Assembly (NCBI GenBank): GCA_024666565.1
Contig: CP088295.1
Coordinates: forward strand, 2,356,001-2,420,000
Direction of reading: 5' to 3'
Length of the DNA: 64,000 bases
From: Svornostia abyssi
Lineage (GTDB): Bacteria; Actinomycetota; Thermoleophilia; Solirubrobacterales; Solirubrobacteraceae
Positions 54,055 to 62,923 of this stretch are shown in pieces (positions within the stretch are counted from its first letter, which is position 1; each line of letters opens with the position of its first letter). The notes under the pieces are model-generated. The model saw nothing but the letters and a program-made list of their open reading frames with translations, was not told the origin of the DNA and did not search any database. The position numbers were made by a program, and so were the translations under genes.

Positions 54055-54099
54055 GTTCGCTAGCATCCCGAACGTTCGTTTGCCCAGAGGAGGCCGGAA

Positions 54100-54888
54100 G
54101 TGAAGATTGCCGTCCTGGTGAAGGAGGTGCCGGACGCCGCCGTCGAGAAGCGCATCGACGCGTCGGGTCGTCTGGACCGATCCGGGGAGAAAAACCTCAA
54201 CCCGTATGACACCCACGCCATCGAGGCCGCGGTGCAGCTGAAGGAAGGCGGGACCATCCCCGTCGAGGAGATCGTCGCGATCACCGCCGGCCCCGCCGGT
54301 GCTGAGCGTGCGCTCCACAAGGCCGTCTCGCTCGGCGCCGATCGCTCGGTGCTGCTGAGCGACGACGCCGTCGCCGGTTCGGACGTCATCGCCACCGGCT
54401 ACGCCCTGGCGAAGCTGCTCGAGCGTGAGAGCCCCGATCTCGTCCTGCTGGGTCAGCAGAGCGACGACGGCGAGAACTACACCATCGGCGCGGTCGTGGG
54501 CGAGTTCCTCGGCTACCCGTCGCTGACGCAGGTCGTCAAGCTCGACATCGCCGGTGAGACCATCACCGCCGAGCGTCAGGCCGAGTACGGCTACGACACG
54601 GTCGAGATCGACCTGCCCGCCGTCATCTCGGTCGGCGACGCGATCAACGAGCCGCGCTACCCGTCGCTGAAGGCGATCATGGGCGCGAAGAAGAAGCCGC
54701 TGGAGAAGATCACGATCGCCGACGCCGGCATCGAGGCCGACAAGGTCGGCGCCGCCGGCTCGAAGATCGAGTGCGGCAACTTCACGGAGCCGCCCAAGAA
54801 GTCCGGCGGCACCATCATCGAGGACGAGGACACGTCCGCGACGGTCGAGCAGATCGTGGCGTGGCTGGACGAGAGGAAGCTGATCTGA
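54100..54888 (+). CDS. etfB: Electron transfer flavoprotein beta subunit
   Basis: 262 residues. Starts KIAVLVKEVPDAAVEKRID with the standard EtfB first strand; GQQSDDGENYTIGAVVGEF is the AMP-binding segment and the family signature VEIDLPAVISVGDAINEPRYPS is present in parts. GTG at 54100 with GAGGAGG upstream. First gene of etfB-etfA-ETF:QO. Accepts electrons from acyl-CoA dehydrogenases together with EtfA. Confidence 0.95.
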   Translation: MKIAVLVKEVPDAAVEKRIDASGRLDRSGEKNLNPYDTHAIEAAVQLKEGGTIPVEEIVAITAGPAGAERALHKAVSLGADRSVLLSDDAVAGSDVIATGYALAKLLERESPDLVLLGQQSDDGENYTIGAVVGEFLGYPSLTQVVKLDIAGETITAERQAEYGYDTVEIDLPAVISVGDAINEPRYPSLKAIMGAKKKPLEKITIADAGIEADKVGAAGSKIECGNFTEPPKKSGGTIIEDEDTSATVEQIVAWLDERKLI

Positions 54889-54890
54889 TC

Positions 54891-55865
54891 ATGGCTGGCA
54901 TCCTGGTCTACGCCCTCACCAACGAGGGCGCCATCAACAAGAACTCGCTCGGCGCGGTCAGCCAGGCGGCGAAGCTCGCCGGCGAACTGGGCACCGAGGC
55001 GCACGCCGTCGTCGTCGGCAACGTCGACGACGCCGTCGCCGGCAGCCTGGGCGAGTACGGCGCGGCGAAGGTCTTCCGCGCGAAGGACGCGCCCGAGGGC
55101 GTGTCGACGCCGGCCGTCGACGTGCTGGCGAAGCTGTTCGCGGACAACGACTACGACTACGCCATCTTCGGCGGCGGTCTGCTCGGGTTCGAGATCGGCG
55201 CCGGCCTGGCCGCGCGCATCGGCGCGGGCATCACGGCCGAGGTCACGGGCGTGAAGGTCGAGGGCGGCAAGCTCGTCGCTCAGCGTCCGATCCTGGGTGA
55301 CTCGCTCATCTCGGAGAGCAACTACAAGGGCAAGGGCGTCCTCATCGGCCGCACCAACGCCTTCGAGGCGACGCAGAGCGGCAGCGCCGCGAGCGTCGAG
55401 GACATCACGGTCGACCTGTCGCCGCAGGCCGGCAAGGTCCGCCTCGTCAAGCGCGGCGAGCAGCGCGGCGCCGACATCAACATCGAGGACGCGAACGTCC
55501 TGGTCGCCGGTGGCCGTGGCCTCGGCGCCGCGGAGGGCTTCCAGCTCGCCGAGGACCTCGCCGCCGCCTTCGGTGGCGGTGCCGCCGTGGGTGCGACCCG
55601 CGCGGTCGTCGACGCCGGCTGGTTCCCGTACGCGGGCCAGATCGGTCAGACGGGCAAGACGGTCGCCCCGAAGCTGTACGTCGCCGCCGGCATCTCCGGC
55701 GCGATTCAGCACAAGGTCGGCATGCAGGGTTCGGAGAACATCATCGCGATCAACAAGGACGCGAACGCTCCGATCTTCGAGTTCAGCGATCTCGGGATCG
55801 TCGGCGACGTCCAGAAGGTCATGCCGGCCCTCACCGAGGCCGTCAAGGCCAAGAAGGGGAGCTGA
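54891..55865 (+). CDS. etfA: Electron transfer flavoprotein alpha subunit
   Basis: 324 residues. N-terminal domain with GILVYALTNEGAINKNS; C-terminal FAD domain with VAGGRGLG, AVGATRAVVDAGWFPYAGQ, QIGQTGKTVAPKLYVAAG and ISGAIQHKVGMQGSENIIAI, all standard. Starts two bases after the etfB stop. Confidence 0.95.
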   Translation: MAGILVYALTNEGAINKNSLGAVSQAAKLAGELGTEAHAVVVGNVDDAVAGSLGEYGAAKVFRAKDAPEGVSTPAVDVLAKLFADNDYDYAIFGGGLLGFEIGAGLAARIGAGITAEVTGVKVEGGKLVAQRPILGDSLISESNYKGKGVLIGRTNAFEATQSGSAASVEDITVDLSPQAGKVRLVKRGEQRGADINIEDANVLVAGGRGLGAAEGFQLAEDLAAAFGGGAAVGATRAVVDAGWFPYAGQIGQTGKTVAPKLYVAAGISGAIQHKVGMQGSENIIAINKDANAPIFEFSDLGIVGDVQKVMPALTEAVKAKKGS

Positions 55866-55871
55866 TCCAGC

Positions 55872-57614
55872 ATGGCCGGGGCTAACGGCAACGGGCGTTC
55901 GACGGCGCCGATCGCGTATCCGCCGCCTGTCGATTCGCCCAACGAGTTCATCAAGCGCGAGATCGACCCCGAGGACGAGATCATCGAGGTCGGTGTCGCG
56001 ATCGTGGGCGGCGGTACCGCCGGTCTTGCGACCGCGAACCGCCTGCTGCAGCTGCTCGCCGACGATCCGGAGATGATGGAGCGCCTCGGTGAGGTGCCCG
56101 TCGCGGTGATCGAGAAGGCGACGACCTGCGGCGGCCACACCCTCTCGGGTGCTGTCGTTCGCCCCGGCCCGCTGGAAGAGCTGTTCCCGGAGATGACCCG
56201 GGAGGACTGGCGCAAGGAGGGCTTCGCCTTCGGCGAGGTCAAGAAGGAGGCCGTCTACCTGACGCCGACCTCCAAGATGTCCCTGCGCATCCCGACCCCG
56301 CCGCCGTTCAAGAACCACGGCAACGAGGTCATCTCGGTCAGCGCCCTCGCGCGCTACCAGCAGAAGGTCGCCGAGGAGGCGGGCGCGTACATCCTCACGG
56401 AGACGGCCGCCACGAAGCTCCTCGTCGAGGACGGCGTCGTCCGGGGCATCCGCTCCGGCGACAAGGGCGTCGGCAAGGACGGCGAGCCGGGCAGCAACTA
56501 CGAGCCGGGCGTCGACGTCGTCGCGAAGGCGACGGTCCTGGCCGAGGGCTGCTGGGGCAACCTCACGGGCGCCGCGATCCGCGAGTTCAACCTGGCCGAG
56601 GGCTCCGAGCCCCAGGTCTGGGAGCTCGGGGTCAAGGAGGTCTGGAAGGTCGCCAAGCCGCTGGATCGCCTCATCCACACGATGGGCCCGTGGCCGCTGT
56701 CGATCAGCCCGAAGGCGGGCCAGATCGGCGGCACGTGGATCTACCCGATGAAGGACGAGAAGACCGGTGACGACCTCGTGTCGATCGGCTTCGTCGTGGA
56801 GCTCGAGTACGCGGACGCGACGACGTCGCCGCACGACCTGCTGCAGACGTTCAAGACGCACCCGCTGGTCAAGAAGATCCTCGAGGGCGGCGAGCGCGTC
56901 GGCTGGGGCGCGAAGGCGCTGCCGGGCGGTGGCTACTGGTCGATGCCGAAGGTCTCCATGCCCGGCGCGGTCATGGTCGGCGACTCGGCGGGCATGGTCG
57001 ACACGATGGCGCTGAAGGGCGTCCATCACTGCATCAAGTCGGGCATCCTCGCGGCCGAGGCCATCTACGAGCAGCTCAAGCGGGGCGAGACGAGCTTCGA
57101 GAACTACGACGAGGCGATCGAGAACTCGTCCGTCGGCAAGGAGCTGTGGGAGGTGCGCAACGCGCGCCAGCCGCTGCAGAAGGGCCTGCTCATCGGCGGT
57201 CCGATCAGCGGCATCCACCAGATCACCAAGGGCAAGCTGCCGGGCCGCGCGTCGTGGCACCGCAACGACGCCAAGCCGATGTACGTCGGCAAGACGAAAA
57301 ACAGATACCCAATTCCGGACGGCAAGTACACGTTCGACAAGCTCTCGTCGGTGTTCATCACCGGCAACGAGAACGAGGACAACACGCCGAACCACATCCG
57401 CGTGCAGACGCACGTCCCGCGCGAGGTCGCCGAGACGTGGGTGTGGATGTGCCCGGCGGGCGTGTACGAGATCCCCGAGGACGCGCCGGAGACCGGTGAC
57501 GTCGACGTGATCGTCAACTACACCAACTGCGTGCAGTGCGGCGCGATCACCGCGAAGGGCGGTCGCCTGACGACCCCCGTGGGCGGCGACGGGCCGAAGT
57601 ACAAACTCACCTGA
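55872..57614 (+). CDS. ETF:quinone oxidoreductase, cluster motif with one Cys replaced
   Basis: 580 residues. FAD-binding VAIVGGGTAGLATANRLL at about residue 39, CGGHTLSGAVVRPGPLEELF, and the quinone-pocket regions typical of ETF-QO. The C-terminal ferredoxin part should hold four Cys (CPAGVYE, then CxxCxxC). Here Cys527, Cys553 and Cys556 are present, but the last position is Ile559 in CVQCGAIT. The frame is intact, so this is not a base error. The cluster may be 3Fe-4S or use another ligand. It passes electrons from ETF to (mena)quinone. Starts 6 bases after etfA; followed by a clear terminator. Confidence 0.92.
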   Translation: MAGANGNGRSTAPIAYPPPVDSPNEFIKREIDPEDEIIEVGVAIVGGGTAGLATANRLLQLLADDPEMMERLGEVPVAVIEKATTCGGHTLSGAVVRPGPLEELFPEMTREDWRKEGFAFGEVKKEAVYLTPTSKMSLRIPTPPPFKNHGNEVISVSALARYQQKVAEEAGAYILTETAATKLLVEDGVVRGIRSGDKGVGKDGEPGSNYEPGVDVVAKATVLAEGCWGNLTGAAIREFNLAEGSEPQVWELGVKEVWKVAKPLDRLIHTMGPWPLSISPKAGQIGGTWIYPMKDEKTGDDLVSIGFVVELEYADATTSPHDLLQTFKTHPLVKKILEGGERVGWGAKALPGGGYWSMPKVSMPGAVMVGDSAGMVDTMALKGVHHCIKSGILAAEAIYEQLKRGETSFENYDEAIENSSVGKELWEVRNARQPLQKGLLIGGPISGIHQITKGKLPGRASWHRNDAKPMYVGKTKNRYPIPDGKYTFDKLSSVFITGNENEDNTPNHIRVQTHVPREVAETWVWMCPAGVYEIPEDAPETGDVDVIVNYTNCVQCGAITAKGGRLTTPVGGDGPKYKLT

Positions 57615-57646
57615 GCAGCACCGCACACATCCTTGTGTGACGCGAT

Positions 57647-57690
57647 CGGCCCCGGAGGAGCGAAACTCTTCCGGGGCCGTCGTTGTTTGT
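57647..57690 (+). terminator. Intrinsic terminator of the etf operon
   Basis: CGGCCCCGGA pairs with TCCGGGGCCG (10 bp, 13-base loop), followed by TCGTTGTTTGT, the best T-rich tail in the window. A smaller hairpin CACACA/TGTGTG precedes it at 57624-57639. Confidence 0.85.
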
Positions 57691-57705
57691 GGGAGCGTGC
57701 GCATC

Positions 57706-58458
57706 GTGCGTCTCATCCTGCTCGCCGCGGCGCTGCTCGCGGCCGTCCCCACCGCTGCGCAGGCCGCGAAGGCCCGGCAGGCGGCACCGCCGCTGCGCGC
57801 GGACACCTCGACGTGCCGCACGGGGGTGACGCCGGCCGAGCGGTTCGCCGTGTTCACCGGATCCATGCCAGCCCGTCGCGGGACCGACCGCATGGCGATG
57901 CGCTTCGAGCTGCAGATCCGTGAGGCGCCCGACACCGGGTACCGGACGGTCAAGGCGCCGAGCTTCGGGCGCTGGGAGCGGTCGCAGCCGGGGCGGCGCG
58001 GCTTCATCTACAGCAAGCGCGTCGACGGGCTGAAGGCCCCCGCGACGTATCGAACCGTGGTGCGCTACCGCTGGTACGACGACGCCGGCGCGGTGATCGC
58101 CAGCGCGACGCGCACAGCGCCGCAGTGCACGCAGCCCGACCCCAGGCCGAACCTCCGGCTCCTGGCGTTGCGCGCCACCGCGGGGCCCGCGCCGGGCACG
58201 ACGACGTACCTGCTCACGGTGGTGAACTCGGGCCGTGGCCCTGCCGCGGCGTTCGAGGTGGCCGCCGGTCCCGACGACGACGGTGCTGCGGCGACGGTCA
58301 CCGTGGGCGGGATGGCGGCACGCGAGGCCCGGGTGCTCGAGGTGACGGCGCGGTCGTGCGCGCCCGACGGACGCGTGCGGATCCGGCTCGACGTGGGCGC
58401 GGTCATCGCGGAGTCCAGCGAGACCGACAACGACGTGCGCCGCTCCTGCCCGGAGTGA
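57706..58458 (+). CDS. Secreted CARDB-domain protein
   Basis: 250 residues. Signal peptide (LILLAAALLAAVPTAAQAA), an N-terminal beta domain with one Cys pair (about residues 35-150), then a CARDB-like immunoglobulin fold (PNLRLLALRATAGPAPG ... IAESSETDNDVRR), the usual DNxxx end. CARDB modules mediate adhesion or protein contact outside the cell. Start: GTG at 57706 with GGGAG ten bases upstream; GTG at 57697 is possible. It begins directly after the etf terminator. Confidence 0.78.
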   Translation: MRLILLAAALLAAVPTAAQAAKARQAAPPLRADTSTCRTGVTPAERFAVFTGSMPARRGTDRMAMRFELQIREAPDTGYRTVKAPSFGRWERSQPGRRGFIYSKRVDGLKAPATYRTVVRYRWYDDAGAVIASATRTAPQCTQPDPRPNLRLLALRATAGPAPGTTTYLLTVVNSGRGPAAAFEVAAGPDDDGAAATVTVGGMAAREARVLEVTARSCAPDGRVRIRLDVGAVIAESSETDNDVRRSCPE

Positions 58459-58465
58459 CCTGCGC

Positions 58466-60043
58466 TCAGGCCGCGGGCGCGGCGAGGGTCGCCGGGTCCA
58501 CGCCCACGACCTCGGCGAGCGCGTGGACGCAGTCGGGATCGAACTGCGTGCCTGCGCAGCGCTGCAGCTCCTCGAGGGCGCGCTCGGTGCTGAGCGCTTC
58601 CCGGTAGGGCAGGTCGCTCGTCATCGCGTCGAACGCGTCGGCCACGTGGATGATCCGCGACGCCTCAGGGATCTCCGGGCCGTGCAAGCCGAGGGGGTAG
58701 CCGTGGCCGTCGGGCCGTTCGTGTGAGCAGCGGATCCACTGCGCGATGCGTTCCATTCCCGGGATCCGGCCCACCATGTCCGCGCCGATCGGCGGGTGGG
58801 CGCGCACGATCCGGACCTCCTCGGGGTCGAGTCGGCCGGGCTTGCGCAGGATCGCGTCGGGGACCGCGGCCTTCCCGACGTCGTGCAGGGTGGCGGCAAG
58901 CCGGACGGCCGCGACATCGTCGGCGCCCCATCCGAGCTGCGTCGCGATCCGGGCGGCGAGGTCACCGACGGCTGCGGAGTGGTCGTGGCCGCCGGCCATC
59001 CGCAGGTCAACGGCTTGGGCGAGCGCCGCTGCCCAGCCGAGTTCGCGCGGACGCGCTTCGCGTGCGCGCTTGACGCGGTACAGCTCGGCGTCGGCGACGT
59101 GGTGCAGCGCGTCGTCGGTCGCGCCGTCGTCCGGGTAGGCCGCGACGCCGAAGGACGCGTGCACGCGCTCGGCCAGCGCGGCCTCGAGCTCCTCGGCCCG
59201 GCGGGCCGCCCGGGCGTGGCGGGCGCCGGCGATCACCACTGCGAACTCGTCACCGCCCAGCCGTCCGAGGATCTCGCCGTCGCGCAGTGAGGCTTCGACA
59301 CGGCGCACGACCCAGCAGAGGAGGTCGTCACCCGCGGCGTGGCCGTGGACGTCGTTGACCTCCTTGAAGTCGTCGAGGTCGAACAGGATGAGGCTCACCG
59401 GCTCGTTGTCGCGCTTCGCGGTGTCGAGGGCGTCCGTCATGCGGTGTTCGAAGCCGCGGCGGTTCAGGCAGCCGGTGAGAACGTCCGTGCGTGACGCCTG
59501 CGCCATCGCGCCGCGATGGCGGTCGCTGTTGCTGGCCTGCCACGCACCGAGCAGGGTGAAGCCCGCGAGCGTGGCGGCGGTGAAGACGGCGGTGGGGTAG
59601 GGGACGCCGCCGTCGATCGCGACGATCGCGAGATACGCGCCGACGGCGATCGCGCCGCTGGTGAGCGCCGGGCGCATCGGATAGCTCAGCGCCGAGAAGC
59701 CGACCGGCACGAAGACGACGATCATGAACGGGCTGTCGGCACCCCCGTCGAGCGCCACGCTGAGCGAGATGAGCGTGACGAGCCCGATGGTCCAGCACGT
59801 GAAGAACAGCTCGAAGCGGCCGTGCAGCAGCCGCTCGAGTGGGAGCAGGAGCATGATGACGGTCGCGACGATCGCGAGGATGACCAGGCCGAAGATGATG
59901 AGCCGGTTGGGGTCCTCGGGGGTGACCGCCAGGTACCAGATGTAGAGCGCGCAGAAGGTGAGGCTGATGACGCAGCCCGCCCGGATGTTGCGCAGATGGA
60001 ACGCGACGAGCGCGTCGTTGTCCGGGTGCTCAGCGCGGGACAC
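58466..60043 (-). CDS. Membrane GGDEF / HD-GYP c-di-GMP protein (paralogue 1)
   Basis: 525 residues. About five or six N-terminal helices (residues 22-170), a GGDEF domain (about 180-310) with an intact active site GRLGGDEFAVVI and FDLDDFKEVND, then an HD-GYP domain (about 320-515) with ATLHDVGKAAVPDAIL and HERPDGHGYPLGL. Both c-di-GMP synthesis and breakdown motifs are intact. It overlaps its paralogue upstream by 14 bases, so the two are translationally coupled. Confidence 0.9.
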   Translation of the reverse strand: MSRAEHPDNDALVAFHLRNIRAGCVISLTFCALYIWYLAVTPEDPNRLIIFGLVILAIVATVIMLLLPLERLLHGRFELFFTCWTIGLVTLISLSVALDGGADSPFMIVVFVPVGFSALSYPMRPALTSGAIAVGAYLAIVAIDGGVPYPTAVFTAATLAGFTLLGAWQASNSDRHRGAMAQASRTDVLTGCLNRRGFEHRMTDALDTAKRDNEPVSLILFDLDDFKEVNDVHGHAAGDDLLCWVVRRVEASLRDGEILGRLGGDEFAVVIAGARHARAARRAEELEAALAERVHASFGVAAYPDDGATDDALHHVADAELYRVKRAREARPRELGWAAALAQAVDLRMAGGHDHSAAVGDLAARIATQLGWGADDVAAVRLAATLHDVGKAAVPDAILRKPGRLDPEEVRIVRAHPPIGADMVGRIPGMERIAQWIRCSHERPDGHGYPLGLHGPEIPEASRIIHVADAFDAMTSDLPYREALSTERALEELQRCAGTQFDPDCVHALAEVVGVDPATLAAPAA

Positions 60044-61589
60044 CGGCGGCCACCACCTGGGCGAGCGTCTGCACCACGTCGGGGTCGAACTGCGTGCCGC
60101 TGTGGCGCTCGATCTCGCGCAGCGCCTCCTCGGGGCTGACGCCGGCGCGGTACGGCCGCGGGTTCGTCAGGGCGTCGAAGGCGTCGGCGACGTGCAGGAT
60201 GCGGGCCGGCAGCGGGATCGCATCGCCGCGCAGCCCGTCGGGGTAGCCGCTGCCGTCCCAGTGTTCGAGCGATGCGCTGATCCAGTCGGCGACGCGCTCC
60301 ATCCCGGGCACGCGGCGCACGAGCTCGGCGCCCTCGCGGGTCCGGCGGCGGACGGCGAGCAGCTCGGTCTCGTCGAGCGCGCCTGGGCGGGTGAGCAGGT
60401 CTTCCGGCACGGCGCTCTTGCCGATGTCGTGCAGCGATCCGGCGAGGCGGATGTCCGACAGGTCGTCGTCGCGGAGTCCCATGCGCCCGGCGAGTTCGGT
60501 GGCCAGTCGCCCGACGCCGCCCGAGTGGTCGGAGGCGACGGCGAGCCGCAGGTCGATCGCCTGGGCGAGCGCGGCGGCCCAGCCGAGGTCGCGCGCGTCC
60601 CCGCCGTTGCCGGTGCGGGCCTGCAGAAGCGCGGTGTCCGCGGCGGCCTGCAGGCCGGCGGGGGTGGTGGCGTCCTGCGGGAACGCGGCGATGCCGATCG
60701 CGACGCTCGTGCGCTCGGCCAGCGCAGCGGTGACGCGCGCGGCGATGAGCTCGGCCTCCTCTCGACCGGCCGTCGGCGCGACGATGGCGAACTCGTCGCC
60801 GCCCGTCCGCCCGAGGGCGTCGCTGGGGCGCAGCAGCTCGCGCAGCCGGTTGGCCGTCCACTCGAGCAGTTCGTCGCCGGCGTCGTGGCCGTGCGCTTCG
60901 TTGACGGCCTGGAAGTCGTGGAGGTCGACCAGCACCAGCGCGAGCGGGCGGGCCGTGCGGTCGGCGGCCGAGAGCTCCCCGTCGAGGCGTTCGCGCAGGC
61001 CGTGGCGGTTCAGCGCGCCGGTGAGCGCGTCGGCCCGTGACACGCGCGCGAGGTCGGCCGAGCGGCGGGCGTGGTTGCGGGCCTGCCAGACGCAGAGCAG
61101 GGCGCCGAGCGACAGCAGGACGCCGACGGTCGCGGCGTCCTGCCACGGGACGCCTTCGGCGACCACGACGAGCGCGGCGAGCGCGAGGAGGTCGACCGCT
61201 CCGACCGCGAGGACCGAGCGCGTCGGGTAGGAGGTCGCCACGTAGGCGAGCGGGAGGAAGAGGGCGTACGTCAGCGGGCTGCGGACGCCTCCGTCGAGCC
61301 CGGCGGCGGTGGCGAGCACGACGACGAGCAGCGAGCTCCACGTCACGAACGCGACCTCGGCGATGCGGCTGCGCGCGATCGTCGCCCACGGCAGGCGCTC
61401 GGCGCCGGCGCCGAGCAGCACGGCGCCCGCGGCGACGGCGAGCAGGCCTCCGCGGTGCGGTTGGCCCCAGGTCGCGAGGGCGTAGGCGGCGATGACGAGG
61501 CCGCAGATCACGGACAGGCCCACGCCGACGTGGACCGCCCGCAGGCGGAAGCGCACGTCGAGTGTGTCGTCGAACCCCCGGGTGACCAT
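60030..61589 (-). CDS. Membrane GGDEF / HD-GYP c-di-GMP protein (paralogue 2)
   Basis: 519 residues with the same plan as the next gene: N-terminal helices (about 20-175), GGDEF domain with GRTGGDEFAIV and VDLHDFQAVNEAHGHD, and HD-GYP domain with GSLHDIGKSAVPEDLL and EHWDGSGYPDGL. The motif HERxDG of the partner reads EHWDG here, an acceptable variant. The pair probably arose by tandem duplication; the sensor halves have diverged most. Divergent from rpmE with 85 bases between. Confidence 0.9.
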   Translation of the reverse strand: MVTRGFDDTLDVRFRLRAVHVGVGLSVICGLVIAAYALATWGQPHRGGLLAVAAGAVLLGAGAERLPWATIARSRIAEVAFVTWSSLLVVVLATAAGLDGGVRSPLTYALFLPLAYVATSYPTRSVLAVGAVDLLALAALVVVAEGVPWQDAATVGVLLSLGALLCVWQARNHARRSADLARVSRADALTGALNRHGLRERLDGELSAADRTARPLALVLVDLHDFQAVNEAHGHDAGDELLEWTANRLRELLRPSDALGRTGGDEFAIVAPTAGREEAELIAARVTAALAERTSVAIGIAAFPQDATTPAGLQAAADTALLQARTGNGGDARDLGWAAALAQAIDLRLAVASDHSGGVGRLATELAGRMGLRDDDLSDIRLAGSLHDIGKSAVPEDLLTRPGALDETELLAVRRRTREGAELVRRVPGMERVADWISASLEHWDGSGYPDGLRGDAIPLPARILHVADAFDALTNPRPYRAGVSPEEALREIERHSGTQFDPDVVQTLAQVVAAGVPR

Positions 61590-61674
61590 CTCTCCGCAGG
61601 CGGTATCGGCAGATCGGTGATCGTCCTGAACCCGGTGTCTTCGGGCGCCGCCGCCCCGCTACACTGGCTTGACC

Positions 61675-61884
61675 ATGAAGACCGGCATTCACCCCGAGTA
61701 CGTCGTCTCCCACGTGCGCTGCACGTGCGGCAACGAGTTCGAGACCCGTTCCACCGCTCCGTCGCTGAACGTCGAGATCTGCTCGAACTGCCACCCCTTC
61801 TACACGGGGCGTCAGAAGCTGGTCGACACCGGCGGCCGCGTCGAGCGCTTCAAGCGCCGCGCCGCCAAGCGCGCCGGCTCGTAA
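61675..61884 (+). CDS. rpmE: 50S ribosomal protein L31, zinc-binding form
   Basis: 69 residues. [20 protein letters not shown] and [20 protein letters not shown] carry the four zinc Cys (CxC and CxxC), so this is the C+ form. TACACT at 61660-61665 ends nine bases before the ATG, so the transcript may be leaderless or nearly so, common in Actinobacteria. No zinc-independent copy is in the window. Confidence 0.95.
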   Translation: MKTGIHPEYVVSHVRCTCGNEFETRSTAPSLNVEICSNCHPFYTGRQKLVDTGGRVERFKRRAAKRAGS

Positions 61885-61911
61885 GCCTGGGCTGCACTGG
61901 GGCGGGCACGG

Positions 61912-62922
61912 ATGTCCGACCAGGTCCAGCGGCTGTCAGACGGGACGCTCGTCGCGTCCCGTGACGTGCCCGTCGGCGGGCAGGCGGTCCTCGAGGGCGT
62001 GATGATGCGCGGTACCGGCCACTGGGCCGTCGCCGTGCGCAAGCCGCTGCCCGAGCAGGTCGCGGGCGGGCGCCACCTGGAGGCCGACGAGGCCGCGCTG
62101 GGGGAGATCGCCGTCGAGCGGTTCCCCCTGCAGTCGGTCATGGCCCGCCACCGCGTGCTGCGCTGGCCGATCATCCGCGGCGCGATCGCGCTGTGGGAGT
62201 CCCTGGCGATCGGCCTGCGGGCGCTGAACATCGCGGCGAACGCGCAGCTCGCCGAGGACGAGGAGCCGATCTCCCCGGGGACGTGGGTGGGCACCGTCAT
62301 CTTCGCCCTGGCGCTCGCGGTGGGGCTGTTCTTCCTGCTGCCCGTCACGCTGGCGTCGCTGCTCGGGGACTCCCTGCCGAACTCGGTGGCCTTCGTCGTC
62401 GTGGAGAAGCTGATCCGGGTCGGCGTGTTCCTGGCCTACATCTGGCTCGTCTCGCGGCTCAGCCATCTCCAGCGGGTGTTCCAGTACCACGGCGCGGAGC
62501 ACAAGACGATCTCGTGCTACGAGGCGGGGTTCGACCTGACGCCGGAGAACGCGCAGCGCTTCAGCCGCCTGCACCCGCGGTGCGGCACGAGCTTCCTGCT
62601 CATCGTGATGATCGTCTCGGTCTTCGTGTTCGCCCCGCTCGGGCGGCCCGAGTGGTACTGGCTGCTGCTGTCGCGCGTGGTCGGGATCCCGCTCATCGCC
62701 GGCCTCTCGTTCGAGGTCATCAAGTGGCTGGGGCGCAACCGCAGGCACCGGTGGGCGCGCGTGCTCATGTGGCCCGGCCTGCAGCTGCAGCGGCTGACGA
62801 CGCGGGAGCCTGAGCTGCCGCAGCTCGCGGTCGCGATCGCCGCGCTGGAGTCGGTGCTGGAGGTCGAGGAGCCCGGAGCCGCGACGGAGGCCGAGCGCGC
62901 GGGCATCGAGGTCGCCGCGTAG
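61912..62922 (+). CDS. DUF1385 membrane protein (YqhQ-like)
   Basis: 336 residues. N-terminal GGQAVLEGVMMRG is the DUF1385 signature; AEHKTISCYEAG and LHPRCGTSFLLIVMIVSVFVF follow in the membrane region. Four or five helices in all. The family commonly sits by rpmE and prfA; here rpmE is 27 bases upstream, but the next gene is convergent and not prfA. Function is unknown, possibly a metal-dependent membrane enzyme given the conserved His/Cys/Glu. Confidence 0.88.
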   Translation: MSDQVQRLSDGTLVASRDVPVGGQAVLEGVMMRGTGHWAVAVRKPLPEQVAGGRHLEADEAALGEIAVERFPLQSVMARHRVLRWPIIRGAIALWESLAIGLRALNIAANAQLAEDEEPISPGTWVGTVIFALALAVGLFFLLPVTLASLLGDSLPNSVAFVVVEKLIRVGVFLAYIWLVSRLSHLQRVFQYHGAEHKTISCYEAGFDLTPENAQRFSRLHPRCGTSFLLIVMIVSVFVFAPLGRPEWYWLLLSRVVGIPLIAGLSFEVIKWLGRNRRHRWARVLMWPGLQLQRLTTREPELPQLAVAIAALESVLEVEEPGAATEAERAGIEVAA

Positions 62923-62923
62923 G

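Noticed and set aside
53983..54099. tRNA or small RNA gene in the gap before etfB
   Set aside because: Short palindromes only; no cloverleaf or known RNA motif.
54657..58007. 1116-codon open frame on the minus strand opposite etfBA and ETF-QO
   Set aside because: Low-complexity Arg/Asp/Leu translation mirroring strongly identified genes; an antisense artefact of high GC.
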